Shown piece after piece: positions 22,165 to 30,691 of a stretch of DNA of 30,691 bases; positions within the stretch are counted from its first letter, which is position 1, and every line of letters begins with the position of its first letter. The stretch lies in assembly GCF_000003605.2 (NCBI RefSeq), contig NW_003105105.1, positions 253,157 through 283,847 of the forward strand, read 5' to 3'. The notes beneath the pieces were generated by a model. That model worked only from the letters and a program-made list of their open reading frames with translations, had not been told where the DNA came from and did no database searches. The translations under genes were made by a program, and so were the position numbers. Source of the stretch: Saccoglossus kowalevskii (lineage: Eukaryota; Hemichordata; Enteropneusta; Harrimaniidae).

Positions 22165-25100
22165 CTGAAAACAAACAGATCAAACAATGAAGCTCAAGCC
22201 CTAATGTTCTTAAAGAATAATTATGAGACAGTTTATCTGAGGGAAAGGACTGGTTTGTTTATTTAACCAACTGATGACTGCTCCTGGTTGCTAGGCGCTA
22301 CTGAGCATGCCCACATAATTAATTAGAAGACAAGGTCACAATAATACAGAAGTAGAATACTGCAGAAGCCTTGATTTTTTAGGTATCAAAATGAAAACAA
22401 CAGGTCGCAAACAATTTTACTGTAGGTCAATTTACAATACTTGACTAGCAGTGTATGACATGATTTGAAATAATATACATGTATTTGTATTACTTAGGAC
22501 AATTTAATAAAAGGACTTAGAAAAGTTTTTTAGAATTTATTATTTTTGAATTTATTATTACGCTATCTTGGGAAGTACACTTGTTCATTGTGAGACAAAT
22601 TACATGTGGTCAAGGGTGGTTAAAGGTACTATAGGCGCAAGACAACCGTTTCTGCAGCAGCATCAACCAACAAAGTAGGATGCACTAAACTATACACATT
22701 TTGTGATTGAATGATGCCTTTGCTTGTACAAACTTGTCTAAGTTTTCATTCGATAAAAACATGTTATGTAAAACGATGTTTGATTTCAAGTATGAAGGCA
22801 AACTATGATTTAAGAAGCAAAAATGACAGGATATGAAAAACATTGCATTGGTGGTTTTGCATGTTATAGTTTTACCAAACCTCAACGGATGTTGAAAAGT
22901 ACAAATATGCAGACTAATAAGGTCACAAATGAATACCAATGGGGAAACCTGAGTTTACTTATCGTCAAAACGTATTATTTTCCAGAAAAAGCCGACATAA
23001 GTCATGGATTGGTCGAGATATACCTGGCATATCTTTGAATTATCAAAAGAAGAAACCTGTACGTGGAAAGTGATTGTCATTGAGGGGGAATCAATACAAT
23101 GCCTTTAAAGGTTCTCTCAACACCACAGAGGATTCATGTACCATTGCGTTAAGGGACAGTGTCAAAATATAAAAACCCACATACAGTTATTTCTTCATTT
23201 CTCATCCAGTTTTACTCAAATCATGTTCTTATTTATATTCAATATAATAATAGATGTGTTATGTTTGTATTGGGTATTGCCACTGTAAATCGTGTCCACC
23301 CTTCCACGCGGCTGACACCAGACTGACAGTATCACTCCAGTCACATTCAATGAACGACGATAAAAGTCAGTTATCAAGAACAAATGTGCCACTTAATCAG
23401 TGAGTTCTATTTTATTCCTTGATACAAAGGAAATCAATGCCTGGCCAATGCTGATATGATAAAGATCTTGTTGTTGAACTTGCATGTTTTATAAACGTGC
23501 ACAAATTAGATATTATTCAGATAATGTGTGCATGTTGAAGCGGATGTATGAGTAGTGTCGTAATAGTATTTTGGGAAATGATCGACATAACTGTGAATAT
23601 AATAATTTTTACATTGACATTCGCTGATTGTATGAATGTCAATTTGTCAGCCCTTCTTAATAAATTGGTAACTTGGATATAGATTGCTGTAGTTTTTACA
23701 TTCACTAATTGTGATATTTGTCGTAAAACAGTGTAAATGTCTTTATTTCTACACTTACTAGTAATTTTTTAGGTCTAACAAATGTTTTATTTTAAGACAA
23801 ATTTTCATGTACATCTTGAATAATATACATGCTAGTTTAAATTACAGCAAATAGGAAACCCAGAAAGTGTTAACGACAATCGACGATCACAACAACAGAT
23901 GTGTTAACCTCTATACTTCATTTTTATTAAGTATATTTGAAAATTAATGAAATGATGATTTCAACTCACTGGGCTTTTCGATTGATAGCTGATTATTTAA
24001 TTTGTTCCTCGTTGAAAATGGGATTTTCTGGAATGATGTCATGTTTGACATTGAAGGACCTGTGAACAAATAAAAAGATTATAGATTCTGTAGTACAGGG
24101 TAATAAATCATCAACAACCTCCAGTGGACACAAATTACAATCCTTGTGAATGTATTCAACAGCAGCGGATATAAGTTCTGTGTAAATCTTTTTTTTACCT
24201 TTTCACCACTAGAGTTTCTCGCCCAATTTTGTCTAATAATTCTTATAATATACATTGTGTATTTCTGGAAATGAACCTTAAATTCGGAGCCAACAGACAG
24301 AATTTTTACTCAAAAAAATTGGCTATTGCCAATCTTCTGAAGGAAAGTGCAGACTATGAACAGCACTTTCTGTGAATTTGTGATGAAAAGAGGGAATGGT
24401 GGTGAGAGGGTTAAGCTGATGATCAAAAATTAACAATAAGGGGACTGGGGGGTTGGAATACAAACTAGATGAATGGCTTAAGGACGTAGTCAAGGTTTTC
24501 AGGAAGTACAATTATTTTAATAGAAGAATTGTTTTAAACCATATCAAATAAATTATGAAATAAAAAATGTTATGACATACATAATATTAAAAGTGCAAAC
24601 ATACAGCAATGTTATTCAAAATATAATTATTAACAGTAATATCAGTGAAGCATACCTATGAGACCATTACCAGACCAGTATTTCTTCAAAACATCAACAA
24701 TATCTTCTCTGGGAAGGTCTCTCATAACCCGAACAAAAAAATTGGTCTTTTTTCGTCGCTCAATTAGTGGCATTGTCATCGGTTTGTAGACCTTCTCCCA
24801 TTCTGTACACACTTCAAATATTGGTACATCACTATCAAGCTACATAAGACATATATACAAGTCATTTAGTTTAGAATGTAAGCACTATAATGTCACTGGC
24901 AAAAGTAAAGGTTTCAAGGCAGTGTGTCAAAAGTTTGATCAGAATCATTAATTGTGATTGATACAAAGATTATCCCTGATCTAAACAAGTAATATTTGTC
25001 TTTATTTGCAAGTAACATTATCATTCTCATAAAAGTTTTAACAAGCAACCTGTCGGCTGAGATAGCTTCGCTGTTAGCAATGCACATTTCAATTAAAGAA

Positions 25101-28100
25101 CAGAAGATATCATTAGAAAATGAACAATATGTATTGTATCAATGCACCAATAATGACAAAAATACTTATCAAAATTAGAGAATTGAAGATATCATCATGA
25201 AATGAACAAATCTGAGAGAGGTCCACATGTAGTACCTACATATGTAATATCAAAGCAATTGGATTTGTGGTTTTTAACAAGAAGTCAAAAATATTACTTT
25301 TTACCAAAAATGACAAAAATATTCATCAAAATTAGAGAATTACAAATATCATTACAAAATGAACAAATCTGAAAGAGGTCCACATGTAGTACCTATATAT
25401 GTAATATCAAAGCAATTGGACTTGCGGTTTTTAACAAGAAGTTGAAAATATCACTTTTTACCAAAAATGTAAAAAAAATATTCACCAAAATTAGAGAATT
25501 AAAGATATCATTACAAAATGAACAAATCTGAAAGAGGTCCACATGTAGTACCTATAAATGTAATATCAAAGCAATTGGACTTGCGATTTTTAACAAGAAG
25601 TTGAAAATATCACTTTTTACCAAAAATGACAAAAATATTCACTAAAATTAGAGAATTAAAAATATGCATGCAAATTATAGCTAACTAGTATGCACAGGCG
25701 AATCTTAATAAAGTGATTGTTATACATTAAAACACCTAGGAAGTACATCGTAAGTTCTAATTCATTTGAGCACTATTAGAACACAAATAAAGCATGGTTG
25801 TCATTCCATGTTAGAAACATTCAGAATAAAAAAAAGAAGATACACTCGTATAAAAAAACTAAACTAAACTAAACAAAACTACAATATAACAACTTACAGT
25901 CAATTTTAGCCTTTTCTGCACTTTCCTCATTTCTTCTTTGTTAAAATATTCCCTATCCAAGGTCTCTAAGTCATCACAAATTTCGTCAGTAAATAGCAGA
26001 GGCTCAGATTCCGGTTCTTCAACTAAAACCAAAGTGACAATATGTGACAAAACTAGTATACATCATTTTTTTTTTCATTTTTTAGTAGGATTACTTTAGG
26101 GTTTGATAACATGTTCCTTCCATTAAACAAATCATTATCACTGACACAGTCCCAGTATGTATAGGGGGGGAATTAATATTTAAGGACACACAATTATGTC
26201 CTATCCCAACTTTGATTAAAAGCTTACAACGCAAAAAAAAATGGACACATTAAAAGAAAAAAAAACATGGCCACTAGTTAATGCGTGTGGTTGTTGGGAC
26301 TCAATTCTCGTGTGTGCTCATGCGACAGCCCCTTCGCTTGAAACATTTTTAATCAAATCACAAAAGAAAATATCACATGGGTTGTACCTACCAAGTTTGA
26401 ATAAAATTGGCCAAGGCAGACTCTGTTTAGAGTGAGATTTCAAAAAATTCCATGGCTAAATACTATCATATCATAATCCCAAAATACTGTTTTCAGATAT
26501 CATGTTCAATTTGTGTACACTGTGAACCCTTTCTATTCAAATCTTTAATAAGGAAAGTTTGAAAGGTCAACAATATAATACAAAGAATGAAAACTTTAAA
26601 AATCAACAAACGTACCTTGTATACAGAAGTCTCCGCTACCACCAATAGCAGCCATGTTAGTACTCAGTGTTGATTTTTCTGAAAATGTAAAGATGCAATC
26701 ATTAGAAGAGTTCCCACTGATTTTCACATGTTGAATACAGTCCTTGGTTATTTGCCCTCAAAGGGATGTATGTATGAAACCAACATTTAATAATTTATAT
26801 TTTGTCCTGCATCCTGTGTGTATACAAATCAAAAATATGATTTTATACTTTATAACACTGGTTGAATATCAATATCTGTATAGTGTTCTAGATATGATAG
26901 TTATGCCTTTTTAATGAAGACACATGACCTGTGCTTATTAAATATGTTGATTAAATCTACTAGTACAAACATACAGACAGACATATGTACGGACACTGGT
27001 AATGACTATATCAACTGCTGACAATATGCAACGAGATAATTAAATCATCACAGTTGTCAAGCAGTGTGTGTTCAAATTTTGTGTAAACAAATAACATTTC
27101 AAACATGTGTTGTACACTTTGCATTGGACCAATAGCAAACACAGCATGGATCAATACCTGTGGGATACCGGTACTAGAAAGCTTTGAAGAAATGAGAATA
27201 AAGTTAATGCATACAGTCTTTACCTGAGATATTGAACTCCATGCAAACTTTGTCTGCTAACTGATTTAATTTGCATTCACGCATACCCATTACTATTCTA
27301 GTGCCAGTACATTTATCTAAATTTTCTTTTCTCCTCCATTTCACTAAGGCATTGCGTTTAGTTTCTCGTAAGTCACTTCGCGTATTTTCCTCCACTTCTT
27401 CAATTTCTACATCAGATAGGCCGAGACATCTCACAAGTGGCCTCCAATCGTTCTTAGGTAACTCATTCACAACAAACTCAATGATTTTATTATCTTCCTG
27501 CAAGACAAATAGGATATTTTTACTGTCATCAAGAACATTTCTGGTTAGGTCAACCCAAAATCAAAGGGAGACATCAAATGACTGAAGGACATTTTGAATA
27601 ACAACACAGCTGGTCATTGTAGTCATTCCATGCTCCGTTTCTATAAATATAGCCAATTATGACAGTTTCATAAATATGTTATTCAACCATCTCATTCATT
27701 CAAGAGTGATTTAATAAAAATTAAGGATGTTTTCATGTGCAAGGGAACAGAACGATATAAAGTATTAAAAACAACTTGAGAATTTTACATGTATATTGGA
27801 TCAGTGATGATGAATTGAAACGAAGCATTCCAGGAACACATGTTTGATGTTAACCACTTCAAATTAATAAACAATATAATATACCTTTGAAGAAGATGTG
27901 GAGGAACTGTCAATAGTAGCTTGTTTCTGTTGCATTAACACATTTAATTCCCTTTTTTTTATCAGCTTTAATTGTCTCTGCAAGATACCCACTTCTGATT
28001 CTGGTTCTGACTCTGGGATAGGTAATGCTAGTGATTCCTCTCGAGAAACAGCTTCTGAATCTTGGACAGGTTGTACTTCTGATTTCTCTTCAGAAACCGG

Positions 28101-29521
28101 ATGGTACATTTTTGTTGTTACGCTAGCATTCATACCTGGCTTTTGAGTTTCACAAGTAATTATGGTTTCGCCTACAGGCTTCTCATCTACATTATTGTTG
28201 CTCAATCCTTCTTGACTGTGTACTGAAGCATCTTCAGTTTCCTCAGTAATTATTGGCTCTTCTTTCGACTCAATATTATATGCACCCTCGGTTTCAGTAG
28301 TTACTTTTACTTTTTTAGGGGGCTTTGAATTCCCTGACTCAATGTTACTAATTTCTTGCTTATTTTGTTCTGTTGCTTGATGAGAATATGGCTCTTCTTG
28401 CGACTCAACATCATTTCGCTTATTGTTATTCTGTTCTGATGAAGCTAAACTCTGGGTTAGTGGCTTCTCATCTTGCTGTTTATTGCTGACCAAGCTATCT
28501 TTACTTGATACAAATACATCCTGGGTTTCAGTAGAACCTACCAGCTTTGGATTCCCTGTCTCAATCTTGCTAGCTTCTTGCTTATTTTGCTCTGTTGCTT
28601 GATGAGAATGTTTCTCTAAATAATTTTCATAAAATTCAGCTGTCTCCTTCTCTTTCTTCAGCTCATAAGCCAAAGATACTTCAGTATTTTGGGAGCTTTC
28701 TATCCATTCTTCGTCTGGAGTTTTAATATTCTGCATTTTTTTCAGTTTGTCGTCTGCATCTTTTGAGTATTCAGCGCCAAGGGCATTGATATTTTTTTCA
28801 TAGGTACCTCTTTTGAATTTTTGCCTCTCCAGCTGCAATCTCAACTCTTCTATTTTTTTTTTGTTATCATCTGATACTCCACTATCTTTCTGTGTGACAG
28901 CATTGTCTTCTGGCTGCACAGATGAGAAAGCTTTTAATTTCTCTTTGTTGTCTTGGTTACCAAAAGATGTAGTATCCACATCTAGTGTTCTATTATCTTC
29001 CTGTGAGGCAGCAGAATCTTCTGGTTGCACAGCCGAGGAAGAGGCTTCTGATTCGTCATTGTTGCCATGGCTACCAAAAGATTCAGTATCTACCTGTAGA
29101 TCATCAGACGGCAATACATGTAGACCATCATTATCTTTAGTTTCCATCACAGCTTTTTTTACAGTTGGCTTGATTTCACTGGACACGCTTTTTTCTTCAG
29201 AACTGTCTTTTATGTTCAATTTGTTCATATCACTATCTAAAGTACTGTTAGCAATCACTTTCTTAAGCTCATGGTTTTCATTTTCAACTCTCTTTGTATT
29301 TTCTCTCAGTTCACTGTTTTCAATTTTGAGACATTCAACTTTGTTTTCCAATTCAACAAATAATTTTCTTGCACTTTTTTTCTCATCAGACATTTGTTTT
29401 CTCGTATCTTGTGTAGCTCGTAATTGTACTTTAAAATGTAGTATAAGCTGAGCGAGTAGCTCATCTTGAAAACTGTGATGTGGTGTTCTGTAAAACTCAG
29501 CACAACTGCTTTGAATGTACT
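21965..29521 (-). CDS. Coiled-coil protein with FADD-like and MyD88/IRAK-like death domains (5' exon not found)
   Basis: Seven exons (29521-27885, 27497-27224, 26678-26616, 26022-25898, 24839-24656, 24059-23970, 22164-21965), all with GT-AG borders, join in matching phases to 857 residues plus stop. Layout in that numbering: coiled coil about 20-95; Ser/Glu/Thr-rich linker with internal duplications to about 545; FADD-like death domain about 550-635; unrecognised middle segment about 655-765; MyD88/IRAK-type death domain about 770-857. Death domains assemble into signalling oligomers in the cytosol, so an adaptor or scaffold role is likely. The first exon starts inside a codon after a strong acceptor, so an N-terminal exon is missing, possibly beyond the window. 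The splitting into one gene is inferred from phase and strand; two adjacent genes are possible but less likely. Confidence 0.8.
22165..23969 (-). other. Intron of the death-domain gene (1805 bp)
   Basis: Bounded by GTGAGT and TTTTCAG. It contains AT-rich sequence with several frames of 60-85 codons, none recognisable and none with convincing splice borders. No repeat family was identified. Confidence 0.6.
23970..24059 (-). CDS. Death-domain gene, exon with first helix of C-terminal death domain
   Basis: 90 bp: (G)PSMSNMTSFQKIPFSTRNKL then NNQLSIEKP. Acceptor TTTGTTCACAG, donor GTGAGT. The IPFSTRNKLNNQLS segment corresponds to helix 1 of MyD88-type death domains (compare LNVRTRRRLGLFLNP in MyD88), which the next exon continues. 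Confidence 0.75.
24060..24655 (-). other. Intron of the death-domain gene (596 bp)
   Basis: Bounded by GTATGC and TTCACAG on the minus strand. Nothing else is seen in it. Confidence 0.6.
24656..24839 (-). CDS. Death-domain gene, exon with unrecognised middle segment
   Basis: 61 codons plus one base: LDSDVPIFEVCTEWEKVYKP, then MPLIERRKKTNFFVRVMRDL and PREDIVDVLKKYWSGNGLI. Fully open, good acceptor (TTATGTAG) and donor (GTATGC). The composition suggests a folded helical piece, with hydrophobics spaced in FFVRVMRDL and IVDVLKKYW, that I cannot assign. A third, diverged death-fold helix bundle or part of one is possible. Confidence 0.78.
24840..25897 (-). other. Intron of the death-domain gene (1058 bp), mostly tandem repeat
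   Basis: Bounded by GTAAGT and TTATGTAG on the minus strand. Over half is the ~157-bp tandem array listed separately. A 60-codon frame over its edge (24996-25178) is not a gene. Confidence 0.6.
25092..25670. repeat. ~157-bp tandem repeat, three-plus units
   Basis: Successive copies of AATGACAAAAATATTCA.CAAAATTAGAGAATT, a TATCATTACAAAATGAAC block, AGAGGTCCACATGTAGTACC, GTAATATCAAAGCAATTGGA and TTTTTAACAAGAAGT start near 25148, 25305 and 25462, with a partial fourth from 25621. Spacing is 157-159 bp. Units two and three are closest; unit one is more diverged. The left edge (25092-25130) carries a short extra degenerate copy of the AAAGAACAGAAGATATCATT part. Confidence 0.9.
25898..26022 (-). 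CDS. Death-domain gene, acidic linker exon
   Basis: 125 bp: (V)EEPESEPLLFTDEICDDLET then a helix LDREYFNKEEMRKVQKRLKL ending in Thr. Acceptor TTTGGTTTTAG, donor GTAAGT. Acidic first half, basic helical second half. No known domain. Confidence 0.75.
26023..26615 (-). other. Intron of the death-domain gene (593 bp) with dispersed repeat
   Basis: Bounded by GTACGT and TTTTAG on the minus strand. On the plus strand 26383-26420 reads TACCTACCAAGTTTGAATAA then AATTGGCCAAGG, a relative of the repeats at 130-175 and 455-500. Otherwise nothing is recognised. Confidence 0.5.
26616..26678 (-). CDS. Death-domain gene, short linker exon
   Basis: 63 bp. The only open frame that fits its neighbours reads (E)KSTLSTNMAAIGGSGDFCIQ. 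Acceptor CATTTTCAG, donor GTACGT. Its entry phase (two bases complete a codon) and exit phase (one base over) match the flanking exons. A small flexible linker with no domain; being short and low in information, it could be skipped or mis-called. Confidence 0.65.
26679..27223 (-). other. Intron of the death-domain gene (545 bp)
   Basis: Bounded by GTAAAG and TTTTCAG on the minus strand. No gene or repeat is recognised. Confidence 0.55.
27224..27497 (-). CDS. Death-domain gene, exon with FADD-like death domain
   Basis: 91 codons plus one base, EDNKIIEFVVNELPKNDWR onward. NDWRPLVRCLGLSDVEIEEV, then a charged helix ending in ALVKWRR, then GMRECKLNQLADKVC match the helix 2-3, helix 4-5 and helix 6 pattern of FADD (KDWRRLARQLKVSDTKIDSI, SLRIWKN, ALRSCQMNLVADLV). 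The Trp of DW and the Trp of helix 5 that form the death-domain core are present. Acceptor TTGTCTTGCAG, donor GTAAAG. The exon encodes essentially one whole domain. Confidence 0.88.
27498..27884 (-). other. Intron of the death-domain gene (387 bp)
   Basis: Bounded by GTATAT and CTTGCAG on the minus strand, phase 0 on both sides. Nothing else is seen. Confidence 0.6.
27885..29521 (-). CDS. Death-domain gene, long exon: coiled coil and S/E/T-rich linker
   Basis: 545 full codons plus two bases of a split codon, open throughout, between acceptor CTTTGTTTTTTTCAG and donor GTATAT. It starts (x)YIQSSCAEFYRTPHHSFQDE. A coiled coil follows with heptads around ELENKVECLKIENSELREN (about residues 20-95). 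The linker has a ~38-residue duplication (VDTESFGSHGN... at 29093-28980 and VDTTSFGNQDN... at 28979-28869, each with VQPED). A second duplication starts with SHQATEQNKQE at 28607 and 28385, each followed by TET and DEKP. A further helix near the end has LQRQLKLIKKREL. Frames on the plus strand here are shadows. No enzyme motif is seen. Confidence 0.85.
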
Positions 29522-29793
29522 CTGAAAAAAACAAAGATAGCGGGAATTTTTACTTTGTTTTCAGTATTTTGAAAGGCTACAGAATGGCACTATATCTGTT
29601 TATATATGTATTCTCTCAAACAGTTTAATATTTTCGCTGAAACTGAAAACCACATTAACTTTTTGAGTGCCACAATTTTCCTTACCACAAAGTATATGTA
29701 TTGTTGATAATTTTGGACCAAATAAACACAATTCCCTATTGGTTATGGGTCTTGATATCATAGCATATTACAACCATTCCCATTGAGAAGTAA

Positions 29794-29995
29794 ATGATAG
29801 ACTTTGCGTTCAATACTGACAATAAAATGAACGATAATTCTTGGACAGCGTTTGTTAAAAGATTATTCACATTAACTAAAATTAGTGATGAATCTAACAC
29901 TATAGAATTCAAAACCAAATTCAAACAAATTTACTATAATAAAGTCTTGCTGCCATCGGTATTTAAACCAGAAAAGAATAAGCTATGTACGTATC
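29794..29995 (+). mobile_element. Possible LINE C-terminal fragment
   Basis: The open frame has SWTAFVKRLFTLTK, FKTKFKQIYYNKVL and PEKNKLCTY, spaced like the C-terminal W..V..L, F...F and S.KLRTY blocks of CR1/L2-like LINE proteins. The similar NKLQTY piece occurs in the LINE at 12480-13790. It runs into a simple repeat. No RT is present, so this is tentative. Confidence 0.35.
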
Positions 29996-30029
29996 CATCC
30001 ATCCCTCTATCCCTCCCTCCCTCCCTCCC
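29992..30029 (+). repeat. CCAT/CCCT microsatellite
   Basis: TATCCATCCATCCCTCTATC then five CCCT-type units. A simple tetranucleotide repeat at the right edge of the possible LINE fragment. Confidence 0.85.
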
Positions 30030-30691
30030 AAACCCACTCAATATCTTGAGAATTGCACTTGTTACACAAAAATTTAACTTAGTTATCATTTCATAGTGAT
30101 CCTCAAATAAAAACAGTTTGCATTATTGTAACCATAAGAAGAATTTTTACAACAGAGTTAATTACAACATCAGCGACAACATCAACAACAACAAGGACAG
30201 ACATTTTCCTCTAATATACCTTGACCTTCATCTACAACGATATCAACAAGGCAAAAGGCAAAAATGAAACACATTTTACCTTATGAATAGCGACAAAATT
30301 TGAATTTAGCAATCAGAAAGTTTAGGGGGGGGGGAGTTCTGAAACAGCAATACTAGTACCGGTATATGAAAAGATTTATGATAAAGAAGACTAATAATAC
30401 AATAACCTATTCAATAAATTGTTATTATTATACATCTGTCACCATAACGCCATAGGTTACAGAATGCCATAATTTTGCGGTATTTTACGGGGTATTTTCA
30501 TCCTACTATATTAGGAAATGCAAATTCCAGTGTAAGTGTCCTCTAATAATAAAAACAAACATGGCTGCCACCAGGATTTAACCAGACTCCATACAAAGAA
30601 GTTCGCTGATTCTGTTCTAAACATTTTAGATTTCAGCATTCCCATGATGTATCCTTGGTAGGAAAAGATGTATAATAATAAGGTTATTACG

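Larger units (their letters stand above)
29522..30691 (-). other. Probable first-side intron of the death-domain gene; no 5' exon recognised
   Basis: Begins, on the minus strand, upstream of a strong polypyrimidine acceptor. I looked for an exon ending one base into a codon and found none with homology. A short ATGGAGTCTG just before GTTAAA (about 30590-30581) would give a start with the right phase but has no other support. A G run is at about 30326-30335. Confidence 0.4.

Noticed and set aside
28813-29451. 212-codon plus-strand frame
   Set aside because: Mirror of the long S/E/T-rich exon of the death-domain gene; its Ser/Leu/Cys-rich product is the expected antisense shadow.
1-30691. CRISPR array, operon or bacterial-type system
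   Set aside because: Spliced genes, LINE/SINE content and GT-AG introns mark this as animal DNA; the tandem repeats lack unique spacers.

Overview
The window is animal nuclear DNA: AT-rich, with GT-AG introns, a mitochondrial-type citrate synthase split over at least five exons, a death-domain gene split over at least seven, and many decayed LINE, SINE, MITE and DIRS-type remnants. The style fits an invertebrate such as a lophotrochozoan, hemichordate or cephalochordate, but nothing seen fixes the phylum. One run of N (16281-16538) shows it comes from a draft assembly.

Layout. 1-2784 is non-coding, with a diverged ~320-330 bp duplicated repeat (about 60-530) and a 21-bp minisatellite (1622-2062, 21 units). 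2785-8097 (+) holds the last five exons of citrate synthase, 268 residues up to the stop; the 5' exons lie left of the window. Its introns contain an array of short palindromes (about 5370-5580) and a tRNA-type SINE (about 6602-6878). 8098-21580 is a long intergenic stretch between two convergent genes. It holds two broken DIRS-like retroelement fossils on opposite strands (about 8925-9460 + and 15950-17830 -, the second containing the gap), a decayed LINE (12480-13790), a 5'-truncated LINE tail (19227-19600), a tRNA-like SINE head, an acidic repetitive relic frame and several degenerate repeats. A 196-bp TA-flanked MITE (21584-21779) sits just beyond the end of the second gene.

29521-21965 (-) is the most interesting locus. 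Seven exons whose splice phases all agree encode at least 857 residues: a coiled coil, a long Ser/Glu/Thr-rich linker with two kinds of internal duplication, a FADD-like death domain, an unrecognised acidic and basic middle segment, and a C-terminal death domain of MyD88/IRAK type. The N-terminal exon or exons are not recognised. I know of no standard adaptor with this order of parts, so it is a candidate new death-domain scaffold linking apoptosis-type and Toll-type signalling. That role is inference from domain class alone.

Citrate synthase is a housekeeping TCA enzyme and the death-domain protein a probable signalling adaptor. They are tail-to-tail neighbours with no evident functional link.
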